Shown: positions 1-8,972 of the stretch, one piece after another
Numbering within the stretch: the first letter of the stretch is position 1
Layout of the letters: each line of letters opens with the position of its first letter
From: Isosphaeraceae bacterium
GTDB taxonomy: Bacteria; Planctomycetota; Planctomycetia; Isosphaerales; Isosphaeraceae
Reading direction: 5' to 3'
DNA length: 64,000 bases
NCBI GenBank assembly: GCA_026004735.1
Contig: BPJS01000001.1
Span: 3,297,641 to 3,361,640 of the forward strand
Position numbers and translations under genes: made by a program
Notes under the pieces: generated by a model
What the model was told of the DNA's origin: nothing
What the model saw: the letters and a program-made list of their open reading frames with translations, nothing else
Database searches by the model: none

Positions 1-179
1 GCGGTCAGCAGCCGCGACCCATCCGCCGTGAGTGCCAAAGCGATCGGCGAGCGGTGCGGCTCTGCGCCCTCCCGGCTGGCCGCGGCCACCGGGGAATCCA
101 CCCGGGCCAGCGCCATCCCAAACCAACCCGACAAGACAAGCGCCGACAGGCAAGCGATCAGCTGGGGGCGAGGACGCAT
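1..179 (-). CDS. Exported protein, N-terminal fragment
   Basis: The gene starts at an ATG at 179 and runs off the left edge; 59 residues are visible. Residues 1-26 form a signal peptide: a basic start (MRPRPQ), a hydrophobic core (LSALVLSGWFGM) and an Ala-x-Ala-type end. The mature part reaches the motif SPIALALTADGSRLLTA, which looks like the first strand of a WD40/YVTN-type beta-propeller; many planctomycete surface cytochrome proteins begin this way. The propeller assignment is inference from one strand only. The coding direction matches the ACT and decarboxylase genes to its right, but 186 bases separate them. Confidence 0.5.
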   Translation of the reverse strand, partial: MRPRPQLIACLSALVLSGWFGMALARVDSPVAAASREGAEPHRSPIALALTADGSRLLT

Positions 180-365
180 GGTGCGACTCTCGGTCTGGTG
201 GGACGGCCGGCATACCGGACCATTCGATCACGGCGACCGACCGTGTCACGGGGCGGGTCGTGCACTCGGCGTGGAACCACCGCGGCGCGGGCGGGGCTAC
301 CAAATTACTCTATCCACCGGCTCGGACGACCGGCAAGCCGACCTGAACCGCCCGGCCCTCACGCC

Positions 366-758
366 TTAGCCGAGCAACACGTCCCGCACCAGTTCCCGAG
401 CCTCTTCGAGCCGCGGCGTCGAGACCGCGACAATCCCCGAGCCTTCGCCACGGCGGATGATCCGCACGCTGCGCAGCGGAATGCCCGCCGCGTGAAACCG
501 CCGCGCCAGCTCGGCCAGCGCCCCAGGCCGGTCCTCCAGCCGGACCAGCAACACATCCTCGCCGATCGCATGAAAACCCGCCTGATTGAGCGCGCGCATC
601 GCATCGTCGTACCGATCAACCGTCAGCCGGGCCACCAACGTGCCCGGCAAGGCCTCGGAATCCAACGTCTCGATGTTAACGCCCGCCGCGGCGATCGCCT
701 CAATCAATTCGGCGATCACATCCGCCCCGGCCTCTTCGACCACGTGAATCTGCCTCAT
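366..758 (-). CDS. Tandem ACT-domain protein
   Basis: A 130-residue cytosolic protein built from two ACT-like modules (about 1-65 and 68-130). The second is clearer: VLLVRLEDRPGALAELAR has the Arg-Pro-Gly-Ala turn where ACT domains bind small amino-acid ligands. There is no catalytic domain, so it resembles stand-alone ACT sensors that regulate amino-acid enzymes. Its ATG lies inside the stop region of the upstream decarboxylase gene (ATGA, 4-base overlap), so the two are probably translationally coupled. Inference: it senses an amino acid or amine and controls its partner. The ligand cannot be read from sequence. Confidence 0.8.
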   Translation of the reverse strand: MRQIHVVEEAGADVIAELIEAIAAAGVNIETLDSEALPGTLVARLTVDRYDDAMRALNQAGFHAIGEDVLLVRLEDRPGALAELARRFHAAGIPLRSVRIIRRGEGSGIVAVSTPRLEEARELVRDVLLG

Positions 759-1915
759 CGCGGCCGTACCTCCTCCGGTTCAACCGCCGCCAGGTCAGCC
801 ACGAGCCGGTCAACCTGCTCCCGGGTCACGTGCGGCATCGCAATCACATGCCCAATCCGCCCCTGAACGGCGATCTGCCACTTCTTCATGATCGACCCCG
901 GCGGCCGGTCGAAGACAACAATCGGCGAATGCTCATGCCGCCACGGGTTGCGGCCCAGCGCCTCCAGCCGGTCGATCGCATAATCGGCAACATCCAGGCA
1001 TTCGGCCACAATCCGCCGGAACTCGCCCCGGGGCGTCGTCCGCAGCGCATACCAGAGAAACAACGCCGCCAGACTGTTTCGCGAGCCAGAAAGCGTCGTG
1101 TCCAGACTGCCCACGTACTCAATGCTCCGCGCAATCCGCTCGACATTCCCCTTACGTGCAATAACCACCCCGCACGGAAACGGTGCGCCGATGAACTTAT
1201 GACCGCTAATTGATATACTATCAATCCCCGCCTCAAAGTTCCACGGCTGGGGCCGATCGACAAACGGCAGAATCATCCCGTGCAACGCCGCGTCGGCGTG
1301 GATATAGCGCCGCCCGATCGCCAGATCACGCAGGATCTCGTTTACCCCTTCCAGATCGTCGATCGCCCCCTTCATCGTCGTGCCGATGTTCAGAAACAGG
1401 ATCGGCGGCACGTCGCGATGGATCCTCAGAGTTTCGTAAAGGTCATCGAGGTCGATCCGCCCATCCTCGCGGCTGCGGATCATGATGTTCCGCACATGCA
1501 ACGCCCGCAGAATCTTGTTGACCGAGTAATGCGTGTCCTCGGAGTAATAGACCATGCCGTCGGGCAAGAGCTCCCGCCCGAGAAAAATCCCGTAAAGGTT
1601 GCCCTCGGTCCCGCCGCTGGTGATATAGCCCCAGGCGTCGTCGGCCGGCGCGGCCGTCAAATCGAAAAACTCCGCCAAAACCTCACGCTCAAACTCATGC
1701 GTGTTTAGATGATAATTGCTTGGAATAAAGGGATCGCCCACGTTGTTGGACGGAAACTCCAGAAACCGGTACAGCGGCGTGTAATCAAAGGCCGCCGATA
1801 CCGGGTAGCCGATGAACACCGATCGCTCCCGCACCAGCCGGGCATACAACGCGTCCAGCCGTGCGGCGTCCTGGGGCGAGAGCCGGCCGTTGGGCGGCGG
1901 CGAGTCGGTTTTCAT
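755..1915 (-). CDS. hdc: PLP-dependent decarboxylase, histidine decarboxylase-like
   Basis: A group II (fold type I) PLP decarboxylase of 386 residues from the ATG at 1915; a longer start at 1984 would add a basic stretch unlike the family. Visible landmarks: ITSGGTEGN near 98-106 (phosphate-binding loop), His129 in the EDTHYS segment (ring-stacking position), Asp208 in HADAA (pyridine nitrogen contact) and Lys240 in SISGHKFIG (Schiff-base lysine). The order and the SGHKFIGAPFPCGV stretch fit bacterial histidine decarboxylases and the related plant serine decarboxylases, so the substrate could be histidine or serine. The predicted reaction releases CO2 and leaves histamine or ethanolamine. 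The coupled downstream gene encodes an ACT sensor. Confidence 0.85.
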   Translation of the reverse strand: MKTDSPPPNGRLSPQDAARLDALYARLVRERSVFIGYPVSAAFDYTPLYRFLEFPSNNVGDPFIPSNYHLNTHEFEREVLAEFFDLTAAPADDAWGYITSGGTEGNLYGIFLGRELLPDGMVYYSEDTHYSVNKILRALHVRNIMIRSREDGRIDLDDLYETLRIHRDVPPILFLNIGTTMKGAIDDLEGVNEILRDLAIGRRYIHADAALHGMILPFVDRPQPWNFEAGIDSISISGHKFIGAPFPCGVVIARKGNVERIARSIEYVGSLDTTLSGSRNSLAALFLWYALRTTPRGEFRRIVAECLDVADYAIDRLEALGRNPWRHEHSPIVVFDRPPGSIMKKWQIAVQGRIGHVIAMPHVTREQVDRLVADLAAVEPEEVRPR

Positions 1916-2103
1916 GGCCAGGGCTCTCCCGAGATCCATCAACTTCGGGGCAAGGCCGATTCTCCGGCGGCTGGTCCGGCGCACCGGCTATCCCGATCAT
2001 ACAGCGCCCGGGGCCGGACCGCATTTGAGGCCCCGACCGCTCCGAATCCACGGCCGGTGCGGCACGGGTCGGCACGTACGCATCGACCGTCGCGGCTCCG
2101 TCC

Positions 2104-3960
2104 TCACATCCGCTCGGCCACTTCGATGCCGAGCAAATCCAGGCCACGCTGAAGCGTCCGCGCCGTCAGGTCGCAGAGAGCCAGCCGGCTCGCCCGGATC
2201 GCTTCGTCCTCGGCCTTGAGAACCGGGCAGGCGTCGTAAAACGCGCTATACGCGTTGGCCAGGTCAAACAGGTAGTCGGTCAACAGGTTCGGCTTCAGTT
2301 CGGAGGCCGTTTGTTCGATCGTCTCCGGCCAGCGGAGCAGAAGCAGGCCGAGGGCCCGTTCCGTCTCGTGGCCCAGGACCACCGCCGGGCTTTGGACGCG
2401 GAGCCGCTCCGGGTCGACGCCGCCTTTGCGGAAAATCGAGCGGATCCGCGCATAGGCATACTGCATGTAGGTGGCCGTGTTGCCGGTGAGCGCCATCATC
2501 TTATCCCAGTCGAAGACGTAGTCGCTCAGCCGGTTCTGGCACAGATCCGCATACTTGATCGCGCCCAGTCCGACGATCTCGCTGACCCGCGCCCGTTCGG
2601 CCTCGTCCAGCTCCGGGCTGTTGGCATCGACCACCGCACGCGCCCGCGCCACCGCCTCGTCCAGCAGCGACTCCAGACCGACCGTATCCCCCGCCCGCGT
2701 CTTGAACGGCCTCCGGTCCGATCCCAGGATCGTGCCGAACGCCACGTGCTCATACCTCGGATGCGTATACCCCCAACGCCGCGCCACCTCAAACAGCGCC
2801 TTGAAGTGGTCGCTCTGGCGGTGGTCGACCACATACAGAATCAGATCCGGATTCCAGGTCTCGACGCGGTAGCGAATCGTCGCCAGATCCGTCGTCGCAT
2901 AATTGAACGCGCCATCACGCTTACGAACGATCATCGGTGCCTTCGCACCTTCAAGAAAGACCACGATGGCCCCCTCGCTGGGCACGGCAAGGCCCCGCGC
3001 CATCAGATCCTCGACCACATCGGCTAGCATCGGGTCGTAAAAACTCTCGCCCAGCTCGACGTCGAACCGCACCCCCAGCCGGGCGTAAATCGCGTCAAGC
3101 GCGCGGCGGCAGTGCGGCATGAACTCATGCCAAAGCCGCCGCGCCTCGGGATCGCCGGCATGGAGCTTCGCCGTCTCCTCGCGAGCGGCCTCGGCCAGCG
3201 CCCGCGCCTGCTCGACCTGCTGGCGAATCTCTTCGCGCGAGCGGGTCTCGGTCGGCGGCCGCCTGGCCCACAGCGCCTCGGCCTCGGCCGACCGGCCTTG
3301 TGCCTCCAACTCAAACAGCTTGCCGTAGCTCTTCTCCAGCGCTTCGCCCTCGGCGATCCGCCCAGAAACCAGCCGGTAAAGCCGCGCCAGTTCGCCCACC
3401 GGGTCGGCCGCATAGGCCGATTCGTCCCGGTAATGCTTCCAACCCCACAAAATCATCCCAAACTGCGAACCCCAGTCGCCCAGATGATTGTCGCGAATCA
3501 CGCGATGGCCCAACTCGCTATAGACCCGTGCCAGGCAATCGCCGATCACCGTTGAGCGAATGTGCCCCACGTGCATCGGCTTGGCCACATTGGGCGATGA
3601 ATAGTCGATCACCACCGTCTGCGTCCGCTCGAGCGACTCCAACCCCAGCCGCGGATCCCGCACCCGCTCGCCCAGCGCCGCTTCCATCCAGCTCCGATGC
3701 AGCCGAACGTTGAGAAACCCCGGACCGGCCACCTCCGGCGTCCCCGCCAGCGGTTCCAGGACGACCCTGCCGGCCACTTCCGCCGCCACCTCCCGCGGCG
3801 GCACCCCGCGTTGCCTGGCCACCGCCATGCAGCCATTGGCCTGATAGTCGCCGAACCGCGGTTCACCGCTCGCCCGCACCGCCGCGGCAAACGCCTCCGG
3901 ATCTGCTCCCTCGGGCGCCGCAGCCCGAAACGCATGACGTAAAAAGTTTAGGACGTTCAT
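2104..3960 (-). CDS. argS: Arginyl-tRNA synthetase
   Basis: A class I arginyl-tRNA synthetase of 618 residues that charges tRNA-Arg. The N-terminal additional domain (about 1-110) is followed by the HIGH-type motif in KPMHVGHIRSTVIGD, the Rossmann catalytic core, and a KMSK-equivalent region (PFKTRAGDTVGL) without the canonical lysine motif, as is common in ArgRS. The C-terminal DALR anticodon-binding domain has the family motif around YMQYAYARIRSIFRK and ends in LLGIEVAERM. The ATG at 3960 is chosen because it gives the usual start (MNVLNFLRHAF); upstream extension to 4017 is poor in family-like sequence. Length is slightly above the roughly 550-580 usual, owing to an insertion of charged helices about residues 190-250. 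Confidence 0.97.
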   Translation of the reverse strand: MNVLNFLRHAFRAAAPEGADPEAFAAAVRASGEPRFGDYQANGCMAVARQRGVPPREVAAEVAGRVVLEPLAGTPEVAGPGFLNVRLHRSWMEAALGERVRDPRLGLESLERTQTVVIDYSSPNVAKPMHVGHIRSTVIGDCLARVYSELGHRVIRDNHLGDWGSQFGMILWGWKHYRDESAYAADPVGELARLYRLVSGRIAEGEALEKSYGKLFELEAQGRSAEAEALWARRPPTETRSREEIRQQVEQARALAEAAREETAKLHAGDPEARRLWHEFMPHCRRALDAIYARLGVRFDVELGESFYDPMLADVVEDLMARGLAVPSEGAIVVFLEGAKAPMIVRKRDGAFNYATTDLATIRYRVETWNPDLILYVVDHRQSDHFKALFEVARRWGYTHPRYEHVAFGTILGSDRRPFKTRAGDTVGLESLLDEAVARARAVVDANSPELDEAERARVSEIVGLGAIKYADLCQNRLSDYVFDWDKMMALTGNTATYMQYAYARIRSIFRKGGVDPERLRVQSPAVVLGHETERALGLLLLRWPETIEQTASELKPNLLTDYLFDLANAYSAFYDACPVLKAEDEAIRASRLALCDLTARTLQRGLDLLGIEVAERM

Positions 3961-4169
3961 AAATCCACTCGTCTTCCCCTCCATGCCTCCATCCGGGCGC
4001 ACTCTCCACGCCAGCAAAATCCGACGGATTCTACCCGGCCGCCCACGCCCAGGTCACGGACCCTGGCACTCCCAAGCGCGCTCGGGCATCCCTAGCGCCG
4101 GGCCGATCAGCGCCCAGCCATCCGCATCCCTCGATCGCGCAACGCCTCGACCCCCCGACGGACCACCGC

Positions 4170-4922
4170 TTATCGCGCAAACGCGTTAATGCCCACCCCC
4201 TTATAGAGCACCAGCCGGCCCACCGCCAGGCTTCGCGGGGTTGACTGACCCGGCAACGGAATCACATAGGCCATGTCGCCGGGCTGCACAAACTGCGGAT
4301 CGCCCGGCGTCACCTCGGTCACGGCGGTGCCGTTCAGGCCCGGCACCACCGTGACCACATTGTTCCCCCCGATCATCAGTTGCAGCGGTTGCACGTTCGC
4401 CGCCGGCGCCACCACATGCAACCGCACGGGCATCAGTTGCTCCTCGGGTGTCAAAATGTATTGCAGATTGATTCCAAAGGTCCGCTGCCGTTCCCAATCG
4501 AACAGCGTCATCACCCGATTGAATCCCAGGAGCTGGAGAACGGCCGGCGTCACCAATTGACGAGCCGGGCCTTTGTATATATCAACCTGGTCGGTCGCGA
4601 CTCGGTTGGTCCCCAGGTCGATGCCCGTCACCTCGATCAGATCATCGGGCGCAATTCGCTCCAGCGACGAGGGCCAGCGGATCAAGAACTGACCAATCGA
4701 ATCATAGGCAACCGGAAATTGCTGCCCACGCTCGTTCTGGAGCACTAGCCAGCGGTCCGTGGCCGTCAACACCTGGAGCCACTCGCCCCGGGGCGGAATC
4801 CAGGGGCGTTCCAGGCCGCTCTGCGGTGGCGGAATCACCACCTGCGCCCCAGCCGTCCCGAGGCAGACCGCCAGCCCCACCCCCCATACCACTCCCACCC
4901 ATCCACGCCGGCTGCTTCCCAT
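4170..4922 (-). CDS. Secreted protein of unknown function
   Basis: A 250-residue protein not recognised from a named family. From the ATG at 4922 residues 1-26 make a signal peptide (MGSSRRGWVGVVWGVGLAVC core, cleavage near TAGAQ). The mature part starts with a proline-rich stretch (VVIPPPQSGLERPWIPP) and continues as a mostly beta, cysteine-poor region with segments such as GEWLQVLTATDRWLVLQNERG and GDMAYVIPLPG. This would fit an envelope or periplasmic beta-sandwich protein, but no motif fixes a role. It sits upstream of argS on the same strand with 209 bases between, so it probably has its own terminator and promoter. A longer start at 4967 would bury the signal peptide. Confidence 0.7.
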   Translation of the reverse strand: MGSSRRGWVGVVWGVGLAVCLGTAGAQVVIPPPQSGLERPWIPPRGEWLQVLTATDRWLVLQNERGQQFPVAYDSIGQFLIRWPSSLERIAPDDLIEVTGIDLGTNRVATDQVDIYKGPARQLVTPAVLQLLGFNRVMTLFDWERQRTFGINLQYILTPEEQLMPVRLHVVAPAANVQPLQLMIGGNNVVTVVPGLNGTAVTEVTPGDPQFVQPGDMAYVIPLPGQSTPRSLAVGRLVLYKGVGINAFAR

Positions 4923-5190
4923 GACGATACCTCTCCCCCGAGTCTCGCTCCGCTCGCGTACCGTCACATTTTAGCACCACCGCCGCTCCGCGTAGCTCCG
5001 AAACACCCCTCTGGGGACGCCCGAGCGGTTCGCCCCCGGCCTCAGCCCCGTCCCGGTGACCGCCGCGCTACGGGACGGCTGACCACGCGGAACGGCCCTC
5101 TTTGCACCCCGCTTCACCCTTCGCTCCCTCCCTGAACCAGCGTTTGGTCCGCTACACTTCCAACGGGCGGATCCGTGCGACGCCGATTCC

Positions 5191-6834
5191 ATGACGACCC
5201 CCGCGCCTATGCCACAATCCGACCAGACCGGCCCCCTGACCGGCCAGCGCCTCGGCGATTTCCTGCTCGGCCGCCGGCTCGGCCGCGGGGGCATGGGCGA
5301 GGTCTACCTAGCCCGCCAGTTGAGCCTCAACCGCGACGTCGCGCTCAAAGTCCTGACGACCGACCCCGAGACCGATCCGGTCGCCCTGGCCCGCTTCGAG
5401 GCCGAGGCCCAGGCCGCCGCTCGGCTAAGCCATCCCAACATCGTGCACGTCTACGCCGTCGGTCACGAGGCTGGGGTCCGCTTCATCGCCATGGAGTACG
5501 TCCCCGGCCGCACCCTCCGCGACCGGCTACGCGACGAACAGCCCACCATCCCCGCCGCCGTCGAAATCATGCGCCAGGCGGCTCGCGCCCTGGCGGCCGC
5601 CCACGCCGCCGGACTGGTCCACCGCGACATCAAGCCCGACAACCTGTTGCTGACCCCCGATGGCCAGGTCAAGGTCGCCGACTTCGGAATCTGCCTCCGC
5701 GCCGACTCCCAGGCTCCGCTGACCCGGACCGGCATCACCCCGGGAACCCCCCTGTACATGAGCCCCGAACAGGTTCAGGGCAAGCCGCTCGACCACCGCT
5801 CCGACCTCTACTCCCTTGGCGTAACGTACTATCACCTCCTAACCGGCCGGCCTCCCTTCCGCGGCGATAACCCCGTCGCGGTTGCCCTCAAGCACGTTCA
5901 CGAGACGCCCCCGCCCATCCAGCCGCTCCGTCCCGAAGCCCCGCGGACCCTGATCAACCTCGTCGAACAGCTCCTCGAAAAGGACCCTGCCCGCCGCCCC
6001 GCCAGCGCCGCCGAAGTCGCCGCCACGCTCGACCGGATCGCCTACGCCCTCGGACCAGCCACCCAACTCCTGCCCGAACAACCCCCTCTCCCCCCAGCCC
6101 AACCGGCCGAGCCTGCCGCAGAAATCCCCACCGCCACGCTTTCATCGCCCGCTCGGCTCGGACCTCGCCGGCTGCCGACCTGGCGGTGGTACCTGGTCGG
6201 CATCCCGCTGGCGCTGGCCGTCGGAGCCTCGTCCGCCTGGCTGGTCGCTCCGAACCGCCCCCCGCAGAACCTTTCACCCCCCCTGCCCGGCCTGAGCCTG
6301 CTGGACTGGGACCACGTGCCCACCGAACCCAACGCCGCCGCCCAATACCGCCGCGCCCAAACTCGAACACCGGCATCGCGCCGTCCCGCGGCCTGGCTGG
6401 CCGTCGCCGGCCGCTTTCCCGACGATCACGAGTTTGTGGACCTGGCCTACCTGCAACTGGTCCGCGACCTGTTCGCACGCGGCGACGCCGACCGGCTCGA
6501 ACGCTTTGCCCAGCAACTCAATGCGGCCCGGGAGCACCACGGACGCGAGGCCTGGGACGGCATCGCCCGCCTCGCCCTGGCCGCTGCCGCCGCGCGGCGC
6601 GATAACGCCTCCGGGGTCCTCGAACCATTCCGCTCCTGGAACAACCTCAGCCTGATCGACCCCGCCCAAGCTGCCGTCGCCCTCGAGATCGTGCTCGCCG
6701 CCCGCCGGCTCCCCTCCGCCGCCGGCCCCAACGCCGCTTCGTTGCGACTCCTCCGCGACCAACTGCTGATTCCCTTGGCGCTCGACGTGCCGCTTTTACG
6801 CCCGGCCCTTGATCGCCTCGATACCCTCCCCTGA
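5191..6834 (+). CDS. Membrane-anchored Hanks-type Ser/Thr protein kinase
   Basis: A 547-residue receptor-like kinase. The cytosolic kinase domain (about 20-285) carries the glycine loop GRGGMGEVY (31-39), the ATP lysine Lys53 in VALKVL, the catalytic loop HRDIKPDN (144-151), DFG at 164-166 and the activation-end motif SPEQ (191-194), so all key residues for activity are present. A proline-rich linker (295-325) leads to one membrane helix (about 332-352), and about 195 residues lie outside the membrane as a helical, Ala/Arg/Leu-rich domain that may sense a signal. The next gene encodes a FHA/SpoIIE phosphatase, a plausible reader and counter-enzyme of the kinase. The link is inference from adjacency. 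Confidence 0.93.
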   Translation: MTTPAPMPQSDQTGPLTGQRLGDFLLGRRLGRGGMGEVYLARQLSLNRDVALKVLTTDPETDPVALARFEAEAQAAARLSHPNIVHVYAVGHEAGVRFIAMEYVPGRTLRDRLRDEQPTIPAAVEIMRQAARALAAAHAAGLVHRDIKPDNLLLTPDGQVKVADFGICLRADSQAPLTRTGITPGTPLYMSPEQVQGKPLDHRSDLYSLGVTYYHLLTGRPPFRGDNPVAVALKHVHETPPPIQPLRPEAPRTLINLVEQLLEKDPARRPASAAEVAATLDRIAYALGPATQLLPEQPPLPPAQPAEPAAEIPTATLSSPARLGPRRLPTWRWYLVGIPLALAVGASSAWLVAPNRPPQNLSPPLPGLSLLDWDHVPTEPNAAAQYRRAQTRTPASRRPAAWLAVAGRFPDDHEFVDLAYLQLVRDLFARGDADRLERFAQQLNAAREHHGREAWDGIARLALAAAAARRDNASGVLEPFRSWNNLSLIDPAQAAVALEIVLAARRLPSAAGPNAASLRLLRDQLLIPLALDVPLLRPALDRLDTLP

Positions 6835-7026
6835 CGCCTGGGCCCACCACCTCCCCTCCCCGACGCGCTGGTTCTAGAAAACGCACTCTCCCCGGAGCCA
6901 GTCTCTCTGATAAACTCGATTCAGGCTACAGCCGGGCTAGCCCAAATCCCGGCCGATCGCCGTCCACTTCTTCCCTCCCCCCCAAACGCCTCACGCCTCG
7001 CCTCAGTCTCCTGGAATCTCCCGCCG

Positions 7027-8733
7027 ATGGCCGTCCTCGTCATCCATAACGGCAACGCCCCAAGCCAGGTCGTCCCCCTGGACAAGCCCGAGATGATGAT
7101 CGGCCGCCTGCAAACCTGCGACATCATCCTCGAACCGGCCGGAATCAGCCGCACCCACGCCCTGATCCGCCGCAAAGGCGACACCTATTACGTCATCGAT
7201 CAAGATTCACGCAACAAAACCAAAGTCAACGAAGAAGTCCTCGTTCCCCGGACCGACTATCCCCTCAAGCCCGGCGATCGGATCAACATCTGCGACGTCG
7301 AGCTGGTCTTCCACCTCGAAGATCCCACCAAGAAGGAGAGCAGCAGCATCGAAATCCTCGACGGTCCCGAGGATTCGACGATCCACATGCTCAACGCCTC
7401 GCGCAGCGACCTTCAGGCCAGCGTCGTCCGCCCCGAGGTCAAGCTCAAGGCGATCTTGGAAATCTCCCGCAACCTGTCGACAAGCCTCAAGGTCGAGACC
7501 CTAGCGCCCCGAATCCTGGAATCGCTGCTCGGCTTGTTCGTCCAGGCCGAGCGCGCATTCATCGTCCTGCTCAAGAACAACGACCCCGAGCGGCTCGCCT
7601 TCGGCCAGGTCTTCCACCGGATCCGCCCGCCCCGCCGCCAGCCGCTCCGCTCCGCGCTGGCCGCACCGCCCGCCGATGAAACCCGGCTCCAGTTTGCCCG
7701 CACCATCATCCGCCACGTCGTCGAGCAGAAAAACTCCGTCCTCTATCAGGATGCCGGCTCCGACCAGAACCTGCCGACCAGCGCCTCGATCGCCGACCTC
7801 AAAATCCGCTCGGTGATGTGCGTCCCCCTGCTCACTTCCGACGGACACATCCTCGGCATCCTCCAGCTCGATACCTCGGATCGCAAACAGTTCAACCGCG
7901 AGGACCTCGACATCCTCGAGGCCGTCGCCCGCCAGGCCACCATCGCGCTCCAAAACGCCGAAATGCACGAAACGCTCCTGGCCCAGGAGCAAATGAAGCG
8001 CGACATCAGCATCGCCCAGACGATCCAGACCAGCTTCCTGCCTCGTTCCGTCCCGGAGTTGCCCGGCTTCGAGTTCTTCGCCTACTACCAGGCCGCTCTC
8101 AAGGTCGGCGGCGACTATTACGACTTCGTCCCCCTCGACGAGGACCAGGTCGTCATCGCCGTTGGCGACGTCGCCGGCAAGGGTGTCGCCGCCGCCCTGA
8201 TGATGGCCAAGTTCTCCGGCGATATCCGCGCCTGCATCCTCACCGAACGCGAACCCGGCGCGGCCACCACCAAGGCCAACAAACTCCTCTGCGACGCCGG
8301 CATCGAGGAGCGGTTCATCACCCTGTCGATCGCGCGGCTCGATCGCCGCAGCCGCACCCTGACCTATGCCTCCGCCGGCCACCTGCCAATCCTGATCCGC
8401 CGCGCCGACGGCCGTATCGACGAGGTCGGCGAGGACGTCGCCGGCTGCCCCCTCGGCATCCACGACGCCGCCACCTACGACCAGGCCGAGGTCGCTCTCG
8501 AACCCGGCGACGTCTGCCTGATGTACACCGACGGCATCCCCGACGCCGAAAGCCCCACCGCCGAACGGTATGACTGGCACGGCAACCACCGCCTGCCCCG
8601 CCGCGTTGCCGAAGCTCGCGGAGGCCCCACCGCCGTCGCCCGCGCTGTGCTCCAGAACATCCGCGAATTCGTGGCCAACCACCCCCAGGCCGACGACATG
8701 ACCCTGATCGCCTTTGGACCGATCCGTCCCTGA
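7027..8733 (+). CDS. FHA-GAF-SpoIIE (PP2C-type) protein phosphatase
   Basis: A 568-residue cytosolic signalling protein with three domains. An N-terminal FHA domain (about 1-98) has the phosphothreonine-binding residues Gly26-Arg27 (IGR), Ser41 (ISRTH) and Asn68. A GAF domain spans about 145-315, ending in the helix that links to the effector. A C-terminal RsbU/SpoIIE phosphatase (about 325-566) has GGDYYD (361-366), GDVAGKGVAAALMM (380-393) and a late MYTDG, which supply metal-binding aspartates. SpoIIE enzymes dephosphorylate anti-sigma-factor antagonists. With a FHA domain it could dock on phosphothreonine made by the kinase encoded 192 bases upstream. No STAS or anti-sigma gene is in the window. 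Confidence 0.92.
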   Translation: MAVLVIHNGNAPSQVVPLDKPEMMIGRLQTCDIILEPAGISRTHALIRRKGDTYYVIDQDSRNKTKVNEEVLVPRTDYPLKPGDRINICDVELVFHLEDPTKKESSSIEILDGPEDSTIHMLNASRSDLQASVVRPEVKLKAILEISRNLSTSLKVETLAPRILESLLGLFVQAERAFIVLLKNNDPERLAFGQVFHRIRPPRRQPLRSALAAPPADETRLQFARTIIRHVVEQKNSVLYQDAGSDQNLPTSASIADLKIRSVMCVPLLTSDGHILGILQLDTSDRKQFNREDLDILEAVARQATIALQNAEMHETLLAQEQMKRDISIAQTIQTSFLPRSVPELPGFEFFAYYQAALKVGGDYYDFVPLDEDQVVIAVGDVAGKGVAAALMMAKFSGDIRACILTEREPGAATTKANKLLCDAGIEERFITLSIARLDRRSRTLTYASAGHLPILIRRADGRIDEVGEDVAGCPLGIHDAATYDQAEVALEPGDVCLMYTDGIPDAESPTAERYDWHGNHRLPRRVAEARGGPTAVARAVLQNIREFVANHPQADDMTLIAFGPIRP

Positions 8734-8972
8734 CCGGCCATGCCGCCAACCGCTCGCCGGCGCCGGCGGTCTTCGCCGATGGCTCGCGACCGCCTCCGCT
8801 CTCGACCTCCGTTGTCCGGTCGGACCCGGTCTCCCGCCTCGCCGCCTGCGCCTCGGCCCTCCTGGCTCGCCTGATCCCCAAACCTCCAGAACCGTCCCCC
8901 GACCTGTTCTCCCCCGACCAGCCACGCTCCGCTCCCGCGGCGCTGGCGTCTCCACCAGCCCATCCGACGGCC

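Noticed and set aside
7501..8955. Minus-strand frame of 484 codons
   Set aside because: Antisense of the FHA-GAF-SpoIIE gene; Gly/Val/Asp-rich and without a fold signature.
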